Assembly: GCA_016721305.1 (NCBI GenBank)
Contig: JADKIH010000009.1
Coordinates: 1 to 64,000 of the forward strand
Source: Bacteroidota bacterium
Lineage (GTDB): Bacteria; Bacteroidota; Bacteroidia; AKYH767-A; 2013-40CM-41-45
Length of the DNA: 64,000 bases
Reading direction: 5' to 3'
The notes under the pieces are model-generated. The model saw nothing but the letters and a program-made list of their open reading frames with translations, had not been told where the DNA came from and ran no database searches. Made by a program: the position numbers and the translations under genes. Below, in pieces: positions 63,945 through 64,000 of this stretch (the first letter of the stretch is position 1; every line of letters starts with the position of its first letter).

Positions 63945-63995
63945 AATTCTTAGCACCTAAGTGTTCTCATATTAAACACTTAGGCGCTAAGAATT
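63945..63995. repeat. Long perfect-type hairpin upstream of the TPR gene
   Basis: 21-base arms (63945-63965 and 63975-63995) with one mismatch and a nine-base loop, containing CCTAAGTGTT and its complement. It is either a terminator of the unseen next gene or the end of a dispersed element. The window stops five bases later. Confidence 0.75.
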
Positions 63996-64000
63996 TATAA

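Overview
The window is a chromosomal segment from a member of the Bacteroidota. Three lines of sequence evidence point there. Secreted proteins end in type IX secretion (T9SS) type A sorting domains (16524-20874 and 27095-29221). Many genes are preceded by the phylum's -7 promoter box TAnnTTTG, often with TTTG 17-20 bases upstream. The gene content is typical of the phylum: PUR-like DUF3276, DUF5683 next to parAB and dapB, type B L31, WbqC and a GlmU-like sugar-nucleotide transferase. No rRNA, tRNA, CRISPR array, prophage or complete insertion sequence was seen.

Layout. 1-5961: one very large secreted protein gene on the minus strand, broken by several frameshifts. 6539-9122: a MoxR/ChlI-like AAA+ ATPase and its VWA partner. 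9364-14261: a RecB/AddA-like helicase-nuclease, a receiver-domain protein with a probable C-terminal membrane anchor, and an acyltransferase. 14375-20874: proline catabolism dehydrogenase, a DivIC/FtsB-like division protein, and a giant T9SS protein with nine 135-residue repeats. 21181-24880: methylmalonyl-CoA mutase large subunit, an unknown membrane protein, a GlmU-like protein and L31. 25227-31517: DUF349 protein, a seven-PKD T9SS protein, a beta-helix lipoprotein and WbqC. 31564-37000: phosphofructokinase, rRNA methyltransferase, CorA, endonuclease III, and an ECF sigma factor with a small partner. 37256-46031: uvrA, PUR-like protein, metallo-hydrolase, parA-parB, DUF5683, dapB, lepB. 46055-59402: NUDIX, acyl-CoA reductase/ferredoxin divergent pair, aminotransferase-DUF1015 pair, glutathione peroxidase, YggS-EamA, aroQ, xerD, GH16-like, an acyl-CoA carboxylase subunit and a MazG-like protein. 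59464-62702: the classical thrS-infC-rpmI-rplT translation operon. 62902-end: a TPR protein.

Two patterns run across the whole window. First, at least a dozen conserved genes (thrS, rplT, infC, dapB, nth and others) carry one- or two-base frameshifts. Almost all sit in short homopolymers. Restoring them gives lengths divisible by three and usual family sizes, so they look like read errors in the source assembly rather than gene death. I therefore annotate corrected gene spans.

Second, the intergenic gaps carry families of short repeats and palindromes: AATTCAGAATT elements, a TTGTAAGTAGTAAG 14-mer, AGCTGATT octamers, GCAACCC heptamers and GATAAC/GATAGC hexamers. Several start exactly at, or overlap, the stop codons of the flanking genes. 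This stop-codon-anchored repeat habit is the least explained feature of the window and the one I would follow first.
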